Part shown: in pieces, positions 1-6,074 of the stretch
Layout: every line of letters begins with the position of its first letter
How positions within the stretch are numbered: the stretch's first letter is position 1
Source: SURF-32 sp964648365
Lineage (GTDB): Bacteria > Planctomycetota > Phycisphaerae > UBA1845
DNA: 8,758 nt
Direction: 5' to 3'
NCBI GenBank assembly: GCA_964648365.1
Contig: CAZYLK010000223.1
Location: forward strand, 1 to 8,758
Translations under genes and position numbers: made by a program
The notes under the pieces: model-generated
Database searches by the model: none
Told to the model about the DNA's origin: nothing
What the model saw: only the letters and a program-made list of their open reading frames with translations

Positions 1-430
1 GCCATCAGCGTGTTCCTTTGAATTGTCTCACCGTGTGGCACCTGTGACACCGGTTCTCAACCGGTGGTCCAGTGTGGCACCGGTTTTCAACCGGTGGGTC
101 TTAATCGCACGCGTGGTCCACACCTTCGCAACCCAGGCATGACTCCGGGGGCTCTGAGCGCCGGCGCTCACCCGCGGACGCGACGAGTCTTCCGCCCCGG
201 ACGCGCACTGATCACACCCGCCGACGATTGCAGCGCCCGCGCGAATCCGAACCAAACTGTAAAGGTTGTTCCCTCGACGCCTTTCGGCCGCGCTCCGGCG
301 GCGAACCGGCCCCTGGGTCTGCTTCGATCAGAAGCTGGGAGGGGTGTGACTTGCAGCCGGGCACGCGCCACGGACAGACACCCGCCACTTCTCGGCTGGC
401 ATAATTATACCTGTCCCCGGCCTACCGGCG
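1..430. other. Intergenic stretch without a convincing gene
   Basis: Apart from the palindromic repeats at 48-96 and a possible leftward promoter at 404-434, I see no gene here. The open frames on either strand have no ribosome binding site and an Arg/Pro/Ala-rich composition typical of chance frames in high-GC DNA. No tRNA or rRNA is visible. No clear T-tract terminator follows the selenoprotein gene that ends at 431. Confidence 0.6.
48..96. repeat. Two tandem palindromic repeats (CACCGGTT-nnn-AACCGGTG)
   Basis: Two copies of the 8-bp palindrome CACCGGTT/AACCGGTG with 3-nt loops lie at 48-66 (loop CTC) and 78-96 (loop TTC), exactly 30 nt apart. Each is preceded by a related GTGTGRCA stretch, so the unit is about 26 nt. 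One frame of the second copy reads TGFQPV. From memory, such TGFQPV-coding palindromes are dispersed in many planctomycete and verrucomicrobial genomes, usually between genes. The repeat is seen directly; membership in that dispersed family is recollection. Confidence 0.75.
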
Positions 431-434
431 TCAA
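404..434 (-). promoter_or_regulatory. Possible sigma70-type promoter reading leftward
   Basis: On the minus strand TTGACG (434-429) is followed after 19 nt by a perfect TATAAT (409-404). The -10 box stands out in this GC-rich region, but the spacer is 2 nt longer than ideal and the -35 overlaps the stop codon of the selenoprotein gene. No convincing gene lies downstream within the window, so the target, if any, would be beyond its left edge. Confidence 0.3.
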
Positions 435-1090
435 TCCTCTTCGGCGCCCGAGGCGCCGCCGCCAGACTCCACGCGAGGCCCGACCCGCGGCGGCGACATA
501 TCAGGCTCCAGGTCGACGCCCAGCCCGTCGGCGATGCGGTTGATGTAGTTGAAGTACGCGACGACCTGCGTCAGGTCGTGGATGGCGCGATCGTCGTATC
601 CGCTCGCGCGCAGCGATTCCGCGTCCGCGGGGGTCATGGCCTGTGGCGTTCGCGTCAGTTTCACCGCGAAGTCGAGCGCCGCCCGCTCTGCCGGGGAGAG
701 GCTGGCGGTCCGATAGTCGGTGGCGATGGCTGAGACGAATGACTCCACCGCGGATGCCTGACCCTGTGCGCCCAAACCCGTCCCGCCGGCGATCGCGCCT
801 TCTTTTTCGATCTCCGACCGGAGATCCGCCGCGTGGGCCAGCGTTCAGTAGTGGCACTCGTTCGCCCGCGAGACAACCGTCGCGACCATCTCCCGCAATC
901 GCCGGGTCAGCGGCGACGGCCCGTGCATCACGGCCGTGTACAGCCCCATGCTGGCGTCCAGAATGCCCGGGTTGACGCTCTGTATCTTGAGTATCTGAAA
1001 GACTTTACCTGCGCGACGGAGTGCGGCGGCGTAGATCCGGGCCAGCGGACCGTCCGCCTCCGCCTCGCCCACGGTCTTGATAAAGGACAT
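431..1090 (-). CDS. AhpD-like peroxidase-related protein, candidate selenoprotein (Sec82)
   Basis: Predicted 219-residue member of the carboxymuconolactone decarboxylase/AhpD superfamily (peroxidase-related branch), expected to reduce peroxides or act as a thiol oxidoreductase in the cytoplasm. The start at 1090 follows AGGAGG with a 7-nt spacer. Residues 1-81 lead into E67-x11-C79-H-Y, then TGA (847-845) at position 82, then T-L-A-H86. This gives the AhpD spacing E-x11-C-x2-C-x3-H with TGA in place of the second Cys, the peroxidatic position in AhpD. The frame stays open without shift to the stop at 431. The part after the TGA is a typical family C-terminus (ATDYRTASLSPAERAALDFA, then AYFNYINRIADGLGVDLEP), plus an acidic Gly-rich tail. 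A SECIS-like hairpin lies at 809-826. I infer Sec insertion. The alternative is a nonsense mutation or sequencing error giving an 81-residue fragment, but TGA at exactly this Cys, together with the hairpin, argues against that. Conventional gene calling would split it into two pieces. Confidence 0.85.
809..826 (-). promoter_or_regulatory. Candidate bacterial SECIS element
   Basis: On the minus strand GATCTCC-GGTC-GGAGATC forms a perfect 7-bp hairpin with a GGUC tetraloop, starting 18 nt after the in-frame TGA at 847-845. The loop begins 25 nt after the TGA, inside the distance range known for bacterial SECIS elements. A G at the start of the apical loop is the main conserved feature of these elements, and the E. 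coli fdhF SECIS also carries GGUC at its tip. The hairpin lies within the coding sequence, as bacterial SECIS elements do, and would be bound by SelB. No other T-rich or terminator-like signal accompanies it. Confidence 0.8.
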
Positions 1091-1415
1091 GGCCAATCCT
1101 CCTGCCTCCGGCACCCTCCTGCTCGTCCGGATTGGTGCGGACCCATATCCTACCCCCTGAAAACGCCGGGAGCGAAATTCGTACTGGACGTGGAGCGGCC
1201 GTTCGAGTACAATCAGGGCCAGAGAGAGGTCGAGGCGGACGTGCCCTGCGCGTTCGCCACATCGGGAGAGAGAGACGACTGGGGTCGGTCTGCCCATCGT
1301 TGGGCGGTGCCGAGGAGAAAGAAGCATCTTCCTTAGCGCGGTTGCGCCGTTGCCGGTTTGTGCGCGCTCACTGCGTTCCCCCACGCGTTCTCTCCCTTGA
1401 TCCGGGAGAGCGCAA
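1091..1415. other. Divergent intergenic region between selenoprotein and PEP-CTERM genes
   Basis: This 325-nt gap separates two divergent starts and should hold both promoters. On the minus strand the leader has two CAGGAGG-type purine runs; the one nearest the start is the ribosome binding site. A weak TAGGAT (1152-1147) could be a leftward -10. On the plus strand TACAAT (1208-1213) resembles a -10 but has no good -35. Next to the PEP-CTERM start is a hairpin (separate entry). No additional gene is supported. Confidence 0.5.
1385..1413 (+). promoter_or_regulatory. Hairpin overlapping the ribosome binding site of the PEP-CTERM gene
   Basis: CTCTCCC (1390-1396) pairs perfectly with GGGAGAG (1404-1410) around a 7-nt loop. 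GCG (1385-1387) can add three pairs with CGC (1411-1413) past a TT bulge. The 3' arm contains the GGGAG that serves as Shine-Dalgarno for the ATG at 1416, so the folded form would hide it. The pairing is seen directly; a regulatory role in translation is inference. Confidence 0.45.
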
Positions 1416-2156
1416 ATGACTGGACATGTCCTTCCCCACGGGCGCCGCCTGAAGATCGGGCTCGCCATGCTGGCTTTGGCGAGCATCGCGCGTTCGGCGC
1501 CGGCTGAGCAGTTCACGCTGGCCGACCTGCTCGACAATCCGGATGCGACGTTCCGATCGCACGACGGTCGGATCGAATTCTCCGACTTTGAACTGACGAC
1601 GCGCTCCGGCGCCGGGGCGTTTCCGTCGAACGAGTCCGTGCGGGTACTGCCCACGGCCGCGGCCACGGGCGGGTTCATGCTGGAAGGTCCGTTTCAGGCG
1701 CTCAATGGCGTGAATCTGGCGGGCACGTTGTCGTTTACGGCCCGGACCGTCGAGGGTCTGGGGTTTGATCGCGCCTGGCTGCGGCTTGGCACGCCTTCCG
1801 CATACGGGTTTTCCGCGTCGCGTTCGCAGCCTTCTGAGGCGGCGTTCGTCAGCCTGGTCGAGACGTTGCGCGCCATCGAGGGCGAGGCCCAGCATCGACT
1901 GACCACCATGCATGACGCGACCGGCGACGGGTCGGTCTTCGTGTCTTCGCCACTGAATCCGGATCTGTTCGGTTCGGAGCTGCGCATCTCTCAGGATCTG
2001 GAAATGCAGAGTGTGCGCGGGCAGGGACCGAGCGTTTCGATTCTCTCGTCGTATATCTTCGGGCTGACCGTCGTGCCCGAACCGGGAACGGCGTTGCTCC
2101 TGCTTGCGGCGGGGGGCCTGTGCCTGACCAGGCTCCGTCGTCGCCGAATGGCCTGA
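1416..2156 (+). CDS. PEP-CTERM sorting domain protein
   Basis: 246-residue exported protein of unknown function. It has a signal peptide (positively charged start GRRLK, hydrophobic residues about 14-25, likely cleavage after SAPA30). The central, probably beta-rich region of about 190 residues matches no domain I recognise. The C-terminus is a textbook PEP-CTERM signal: VVPEPG at 219-224, a hydrophobic Leu/Ala/Gly helix, then R-L-R-R-R-R. In bacteria with an exosortase such tails direct processing and anchoring or release at the envelope, often together with exopolysaccharide. The start at 1416 has GGGAG 7 nt upstream, inside a hairpin. It is transcribed divergently from the selenoprotein gene and convergently to the recombinase gene. 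No exosortase gene is in the window. The sorting tail is certain; the protein's own role is unknown. Confidence 0.88.
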   Translation: MTGHVLPHGRRLKIGLAMLALASIARSAPAEQFTLADLLDNPDATFRSHDGRIEFSDFELTTRSGAGAFPSNESVRVLPTAAATGGFMLEGPFQALNGVNLAGTLSFTARTVEGLGFDRAWLRLGTPSAYGFSASRSQPSEAAFVSLVETLRAIEGEAQHRLTTMHDATGDGSVFVSSPLNPDLFGSELRISQDLEMQSVRGQGPSVSILSSYIFGLTVVPEPGTALLLLAAGGLCLTRLRRRRMA

Positions 2157-2175
2157 CCCGGCGTCTCGGCGCACG

Positions 2176-2206
2176 AAAAAACCCCGGCACGAATGGAATG
2201 CCGGGG
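2176..2206 (-). terminator. Intrinsic terminator of the recombinase operon
   Basis: CCCCGGCA (2182-2189) and TGCCGGGG (2199-2206) form a perfect 8-bp GC-rich stem with a 9-nt loop. On the minus strand the stem is followed directly by TTTTTT (2181-2176), so it is a strong Rho-independent terminator for transcripts coming leftward from the recombinase gene (stop at 2282). It lies 25 nt after the stop of the convergent PEP-CTERM gene, but the plus-strand side has no U-tract. Confidence 0.88.
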
Positions 2207-2238
2207 CTCTGAATGCGTGTCCTGCCTCTCTTCCCGCC

Positions 2239-2278
2239 GTGCCTCGGTGCCTCGGTGCCTCCGTGCCTTCGTGCCTTC
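2239..2278. repeat. 8-nt tandem repeat, five copies
   Basis: Five consecutive 8-nt units starting GTGCCT occupy 40 nt: GTGCCTCG twice, GTGCCTCC once and GTGCCTTC twice. They sit between the recombinase stop codon (2282) and its terminator. Read on the minus strand they are GGCACGGA/GGCACCGA-like units. From memory, similar short arrays are common next to planctomycete genes. Copy number is likely to vary by slippage. No function is evident. Confidence 0.8.
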
Positions 2279-2281
2279 CTC

Positions 2282-3295
2282 TTACGACCTCGGATGCGCA
2301 TCATCGTAGGCGGTCTTGAGCCGCTGCGTGGTCAAATGCGTGTAGACCTGCGTCGTGGAGAGTGACTGGTGTCCCAGCATCTCCTGGACGCTGCGCAGGT
2401 CGGCGCCGTTGTCCAGCATGTGCGTCGCGAAACTGTGCCGCAGGGTGTGCGGGCTGATCGACGGATCGAGTCCGCACTCGGCAAGATACTTGTCGAGCTT
2501 GCGGCGCACGCTGCGCGTGCTCAGGCGCTGCCCGTGCTTGTTGACGAACAGGGCCTGCTGATGGAACGATCCGGAGCGTGGATCGGCGCGGCGCATTTCG
2601 GTGTACCGCTTCACGGCGTTCAGCGCGGTCAGGCCGATGGGGGAGACGCGCTGCTTCTTGCCCTTGCCGCGCACACGGATGGCCTGGCCGACGAAATCGA
2701 TGTCATCGACGTTCAGATCCACCAGTTCGCTGACGCGGATGCCGGTGGAATACACGACTTCAAGCATGGCCCGGTCGCGAGCGCCCAGCAGCGTGCCGTC
2801 GTCCGGCGTCGAGAGCAGCTTGTTGATCTGCTCGACGGTCAGGCACTTGGGCAGGCGCTTTTCCTGCTTGGGCGTCTTGATCGTCGCCAGCGGATGGGTC
2901 GCGACGTAGCCTCGCCGTTGGCAGAACTTGTAGAAGCTCCGCAGCGTCGCAAGTTTGCGGGCCGTGGTGGACTTCGAGTAGCTCTGCGTGCCGAGGAACG
3001 CCAGGAATTCCTTCACGCGATCGGTCGAGACGGCGAGCAGTCGCTCGCGCAGCGCCGGCGCCTCCATCACCACGGCGCCCGCCGATGACCGATGGCCTCC
3101 GCCGGAGGCCCCCAGGGCGGCGGCGCCCGCAGGAACGGTGAAATTCTGCCGGCCCGCCGCCGCGGCTTCGTCGCCATTCAGAAAGGCGCAGAACTGGTGA
3201 AGGTCCGCGGCGTAACACTTCGCCGTATGAGGCGAGAAATGCCGTTCAAATTTCAGATAATTGAGAAATTCTTCAATCAACGGATTCTCGGTCAT
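2282..3295 (-). CDS. Tyrosine recombinase of the XerC/XerD type
   Basis: 337-residue site-specific recombinase, expected to resolve chromosome dimers at a dif site near the replication terminus. Its N-terminal SAM-like core-binding domain spans about 1-145 and the catalytic domain about 150-337. All six catalytic residues are present with XerD spacing: R187 (TGIRVSEL), K211 (RGKGKKQR), H283 and R286 (HTLRH), H309 (LGHQS) and the nucleophile Y318 (VYTH). Residues about 41-88 are a Gly/Ala-rich insertion within the N-terminal domain, which explains a length about 35-40 residues above the usual near-300. I cannot decide between XerC and XerD, or a lineage-specific Xer, so no symbol is given. The start at 3295 has only a weak AGGCAG upstream. 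It is the last gene of the minus-strand block, 75 nt after the small protein gene, with its terminator at 2176-2206. Confidence 0.93.
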   Translation of the reverse strand: MTENPLIEEFLNYLKFERHFSPHTAKCYAADLHQFCAFLNGDEAAAAGRQNFTVPAGAAALGASGGGHRSSAGAVVMEAPALRERLLAVSTDRVKEFLAFLGTQSYSKSTTARKLATLRSFYKFCQRRGYVATHPLATIKTPKQEKRLPKCLTVEQINKLLSTPDDGTLLGARDRAMLEVVYSTGIRVSELVDLNVDDIDFVGQAIRVRGKGKKQRVSPIGLTALNAVKRYTEMRRADPRSGSFHQQALFVNKHGQRLSTRSVRRKLDKYLAECGLDPSISPHTLRHSFATHMLDNGADLRSVQEMLGHQSLSTTQVYTHLTTQRLKTAYDDAHPRS

Positions 3296-3370
3296 GACTG
3301 CCTGTTACACTTCGGCGAAGGTCACTTGATTCTGGCTGGGTCGTCGCCTTCGACGGGGCCGCGAGCCCGC

Positions 3371-3628
3371 TCATCCATGCAGTTTCACCAACTGGTCGAG
3401 CTCCGTCTCCAACCGACGTCCCATCTGATAGCTCAGAATGGCCGCATCGAACCAATCGAGTCCGCTGTCCGCGTCATCGGCCATGCGCGCCAGCGTATCG
3501 ATCACGTCCGCTTCCTGCCCCCCCCGATAGCGAAAGACAAAGCGCTCCTTGCCCTTCGAAAGCGTAAGCTGCCGAACCACGTTCCCCCTCCTGGCGACTT
3601 TCTCCGTCTTATTGTTCGGCAATTCCAT
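3371..3628 (-). CDS. Small conserved-looking hypothetical protein (85 aa)
   Basis: 85-residue cytoplasmic protein without signal peptide or membrane segment. The N-terminal third is basic (VARRGNVVRQLTLSKGKERF). The second half is acidic and helical, with DWFDAAILSYQMGRR. I associate such short proteins, with a 'DSxLDWFDAA' core, with planctomycetes but know no function. The start ATG at 3628 lies inside the end of the upstream lipoprotein-like gene. The two overlap by 20 nt in different frames, which strongly suggests translational coupling. AGGA lies 8 nt before the start. The recombinase gene follows after 75 nt on the same strand. Expression as a unit is likely; a functional link to Xer recombination is not shown. 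Confidence 0.75.
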   Translation of the reverse strand: MELPNNKTEKVARRGNVVRQLTLSKGKERFVFRYRGGQEADVIDTLARMADDADSGLDWFDAAILSYQMGRRLETELDQLVKLHG

Positions 3629-4352
3629 TCTCCGATTCCTGATTCCGGCCGCGGATCAGCGCATCCAGCGTCTCGTGACAGCAGAAACGGATGAACTCCT
3701 GCTGGCTGACCAGCACCCGCCGCCAGCCGTAGGGATTATCGTCCCCGCTCCGGCTCGAGGCGAACCGCCGCGCCGCCGCCACCACGTCCTCGTGGCCGCC
3801 GTCGAACGTACGCTGCACGCGCGCCAGCGGATCCCCCGGACGACGACCGGGCGGGTCGACCGCCAGCGCCGCCTGTCGCGACTGGGCTACCGGATCCAAC
3901 CGGCGCCATCCCGACCGCGGCGTGCCGTACAACTGGGCATCCAGCCCGATCGACGGCGGGTCATAGGGGTCGTACTCCGTGACCGCAAAGACCAGAATCG
4001 CGTCCGCCGCCAGCGCCTCGCGGATGTCCCACGCATGAGACACCGATTGTACGCCGTCGGCACGCTGCGCTTGCAACACTGCCAGAACCCGGCTGACCGG
4101 GATGACCTCGACGCCTTCGACGTAGGTCAACTCGGACGCCATCAGGTCGGCGAACCGGTCCGGATCGAACGCCGTCGATCCGCTCAGGTTCACCGCCGGG
4201 GCCACGGCGATGCTCATCGGGCCGAATGTCGGATTCTCGATCCAACCCGGTCCCGAGGGCTGCGATCGACATCCGATCGACGCCGCCACACCGGCCGACA
4301 TCCAGACGCCTACCCCCCCCCAGAAGCGGCCGATCCGTGCCTCACAGTGCAT
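3609..4352 (-). CDS. Probable lipoprotein with TolB-N/CsgG/LpoB-like core
   Basis: 247-residue protein, probably envelope-anchored. Its N-terminus has two Arg, a hydrophobic stretch (WGGVGVWMSAGVAASIG) and C28, a relaxed lipobox (S-I-G-C). Residues about 46-140 contain MSIAVAPAVNLSG, an F-A-D-L-M-A-S-E-L helix, a VEVIPVSRVLAVLQ strand-helix and an AADAILVFAVTEYDPYDPP strand. This order is reminiscent of the TolB N-terminal/CsgG/LpoB-type alpha/beta fold of periplasmic lipoproteins; the assignment is by eye. The C-terminal half is less distinctive. I chose the ATG at 4352 because GAGG lies 5 nt upstream and it gives a normal signal peptide. An ATG at 4370 or GTG at 4379 would add 6 or 9 residues. 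It lies between the TolB-like gene and the small gene that overlaps its 3' end, so an envelope function with the former is plausible. Confidence 0.72.
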   Translation of the reverse strand: MHCEARIGRFWGGVGVWMSAGVAASIGCRSQPSGPGWIENPTFGPMSIAVAPAVNLSGSTAFDPDRFADLMASELTYVEGVEVIPVSRVLAVLQAQRADGVQSVSHAWDIREALAADAILVFAVTEYDPYDPPSIGLDAQLYGTPRSGWRRLDPVAQSRQAALAVDPPGRRPGDPLARVQRTFDGGHEDVVAAARRFASSRSGDDNPYGWRRVLVSQQEFIRFCCHETLDALIRGRNQESENGIAEQ

Positions 4353-4474
4353 CCCTGCCTCGCAATCCATTGCGCGCACGGCGGGTCCGGCATCCCTGCA
4401 TCTGCATCAAGGCTGCGTTACCAGCCCTGAAATCCCGCCAGGCAACCATTTTATCGTCAATCGCCGGCGCGGGC

Positions 4475-5647
4475 TTAACGTCCGTCGTCACCCCGCGTCG
4501 ACGTCACCTTCACCGGCGCATTCGCACGCACGTCGCTGTCCGGCTCAGCCGGGCTTGCGGCGATCTTGCCGCCCGCGGGCGCCGGTGACGCAGCGGGCAG
4601 CGCCAGTGACCAGATGTTCTCGTGACCTTCACGGTTGGACGTGAAATAGACGCGCCCATCCGCTGAGATCACCGGTCCGTGATTCGCATCGAAGCCATCC
4701 GTGAGGCGCACGCGCGAACTGCCGTCCGCGTCCACCACCCAGATGTCCGCCAGATCCGGTGAGCCGGATCCCACCGGCCCCGGCACGGCAGACGCCACGG
4801 CCGTGTACGCGATTCGCGTCCCGTCCGGGCTCCACGTGGGTAGAATCATCGCGTAATCCGCGCCAAATGCAATTTCCGTCGGGTGCCGCGGCTCGCCGTT
4901 GACCAGGGTCACGGTCCAGACGCTGAACCAGCGCGACCCGCGTTCCCGGGCTCGCTGGTAGAGAATGGTCTCGCCGGCCGGGGACCACTCCGGGAACACC
5001 CCGTATCCGATGAACGTCCTCTGCCCGCCCGCGACGGCGTCCACCACCCACAGTTCCCACTGTCCGCCGCCGACCGGCTGGCTGCAATAGACAAGCTGGC
5101 GCCCGTCCGGCGACCAGCTCGGGTGGATGTCGTGGCTGGCCCCTCCGGTCACCTGGACCGGCTGCGACCCGTCAACGTCGATGACCCAGATGTCCCAGTT
5201 TCCGGACCGGTCGCTGGCGAAGGCGATCCGGCGGTCGTCCGGGCTGAACGCGGGCTGAACGTCGGACGACGGATCGCTGGTCAACTGCGTCACCGCCAGG
5301 CCGTCGGTTGCTTTGACGTACAGATCCGGCGAGCGGCTATGCCGGGTCGAGCAGAACGCCATTCGGCGCCCGGTCGAATCGAGATCCGGGTCGTAATCCG
5401 CGCCCTCTTCGACAAACGTGTGCCGGGTCAGCGAATGCTGCGCCCGCGACTGGTACTGCCCCAGGTCGCGCGTTGGCAGCTCGCCGAACAGCGTGATCTG
5501 GCGGTCGCGGGCGGAGGTCAGCATCGGTCGCGGCGGCGGCGGCGCCCACGCGGTCTGCGGCTGCCGGGCGGAGCAGCCGAGGTGGATCCCCAGTGTCAGT
5601 CCGATCGGAAACACGGCCAGGGCCGCTCTTAACATGTTGTTTTTCAT
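4475..5647 (-). CDS. TolB-like PD40 beta-propeller protein, probably exported
   Basis: 390-residue protein. A signal peptide or lipoprotein-type leader covers residues 1-25 (MKNN start, hydrophobic core, then L-G-C25; the lipobox is not canonical), followed by a Pro-rich linker. About six WD40-like PD40 blades follow, recognisable by repeated W/F-S-P-D-G-R-x-I-A-F units: near 86-101, 130-146, 174-188, 217-230, 268-281 and 324-337. Several blades continue into D-I-W-V-V-D-x-D-G. This is the C-terminal propeller architecture of TolB, but a separate TolB N-domain is not evident here. The next gene might supply a comparable domain, which is inference. The start at 5647 gives a proper signal peptide, with GAGG 10 nt upstream; a longer frame to 5770 lacks such features. 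The C-terminal 40 residues are low complexity. It is the first gene of the minus-strand block. Confidence 0.87.
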   Translation of the reverse strand: MKNNMLRAALAVFPIGLTLGIHLGCSARQPQTAWAPPPPRPMLTSARDRQITLFGELPTRDLGQYQSRAQHSLTRHTFVEEGADYDPDLDSTGRRMAFCSTRHSRSPDLYVKATDGLAVTQLTSDPSSDVQPAFSPDDRRIAFASDRSGNWDIWVIDVDGSQPVQVTGGASHDIHPSWSPDGRQLVYCSQPVGGGQWELWVVDAVAGGQRTFIGYGVFPEWSPAGETILYQRARERGSRWFSVWTVTLVNGEPRHPTEIAFGADYAMILPTWSPDGTRIAYTAVASAVPGPVGSGSPDLADIWVVDADGSSRVRLTDGFDANHGPVISADGRVYFTSNREGHENIWSLALPAASPAPAGGKIAASPAEPDSDVRANAPVKVTSTRGDDGR

Positions 5648-5814
5648 GGATTTGCGCCTCAGGACGGTACGGTGCTCCCCGTACGCCCCGCCCTCGGCCG
5701 GAACCGGTGCGACCGTTGCGGGAACGCGTGCGTGACGTGATCCCTGAAGGCGGGACGATCGCTGAAACATCGGCAGGCGATCCAGAAGGGTCGAGTATCA
5801 TCCACGAAACGAAG

Positions 5815-5850
5815 ATGTCCGATAAAAACCGCTTCCTGATTATCGGCTGA
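5815..5850 (+). CDS. Possible 11-residue leader peptide
   Basis: The short frame MSDKNRFLIIG starts with ATG at 5815, ends in TGA and lies just upstream of the candidate attenuator. There is only a poor purine stretch (GAAG) directly before the ATG, so translation is doubtful. It is listed because its position is where a leader peptide controlling an attenuator would be. No run of a single regulatory codon is present. Confidence 0.2.
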   Translation: MSDKNRFLIIG

Positions 5851-5871
5851 TTCTCTCGCCGCCATTCACTT

Positions 5872-5921
5872 CGCCTGGCCCATTTGTGATCGCGCCAGGG
5901 CGTTCCCGGCGTCTTTTTTTT
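5872..5921 (+). terminator. Candidate attenuator: terminator hairpin with competing antiterminator
   Basis: CGCC-A-GGG (5893-5900), loop CGTT and CCC-GGCG (5905-5911) form a stem followed by TC and eight Ts (5914-5921), an intrinsic terminator for the plus strand. No plus-strand gene ends upstream; the next one starts at 6075. CGCCTGGC (5872-5879) can instead pair with GCCAGG-g-CG (5894-5902), which takes up the 5' arm of the terminator. This layout fits a leader attenuator of the CHRD gene, or the end of a short RNA. The structures are seen directly; regulation is inferred. Confidence 0.55.
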
Positions 5922-6074
5922 GCAGAACTGATTTACGCCCGATATTCGCCGATTGCGCTTCACCTCCGACGGCGGGGTCTGGCCGGCGGCGCGGAGGAGC
6001 GCCGCGGAAGGGACGAAACTCGACTCGTACGGCACGACGCCTCCGGCCCATCCTGGCTCAAAAAGGAGAAACGC

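Larger units (their letters stand above)
5648..6074. other. Divergent intergenic region upstream of the TolB-like and CHRD genes
   Basis: This 427-nt gap should carry the promoters for both divergent genes. On the minus side the leader contains a GTACGG/CCGTAC hairpin (5667-5684). On the plus side are a possible 11-residue leader peptide (5815-5850), two mutually exclusive hairpins (5872-5902 and 5893-5911) and eight Ts (5914-5921). TATCAT (5796-5801) is a possible plus-strand -10 without a good -35. No larger gene is supported. Confidence 0.5.

Noticed and set aside
168..371. Minus-strand 67-residue frame in the left flank
   Set aside because: No ribosome binding site, Arg-rich chance composition and no recognisable domain, despite the possible promoter at 404-434.
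431..775. Separate 114-residue gene starting with TTG at 775
   Set aside because: It is the C-terminal part of the selenoprotein, in the same frame as the first 81 residues, and has no start region of its own; the only interruption is the TGA at 845-847.
1091..1678. N-terminal extension of the minus-strand frame up to 1678
   Set aside because: It runs antisense through the PEP-CTERM gene, lacks family similarity, and the ATG at 1090 has an excellent ribosome binding site and begins the conserved domain.
2239..2278. CRISPR array
   Set aside because: The units are 8 nt with no spacers, so this is a simple tandem repeat.
2369..3088. Long plus-strand frame antisense to the recombinase
   Set aside because: It is the mirror of a gene with all six catalytic residues; composition follows from high-GC codon usage.
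5648..5770. Extension of the TolB-like gene to 5770
   Set aside because: The added 41 residues are Arg/Pro/Gly-rich with no signal peptide; the ATG at 5647 begins a proper signal sequence.
5886..6074. Extension of the CHRD gene upstream to 5886
   Set aside because: It would run through the T-tract hairpin, and the ATG at 6075 has a strong AGGAG and starts a signal peptide.
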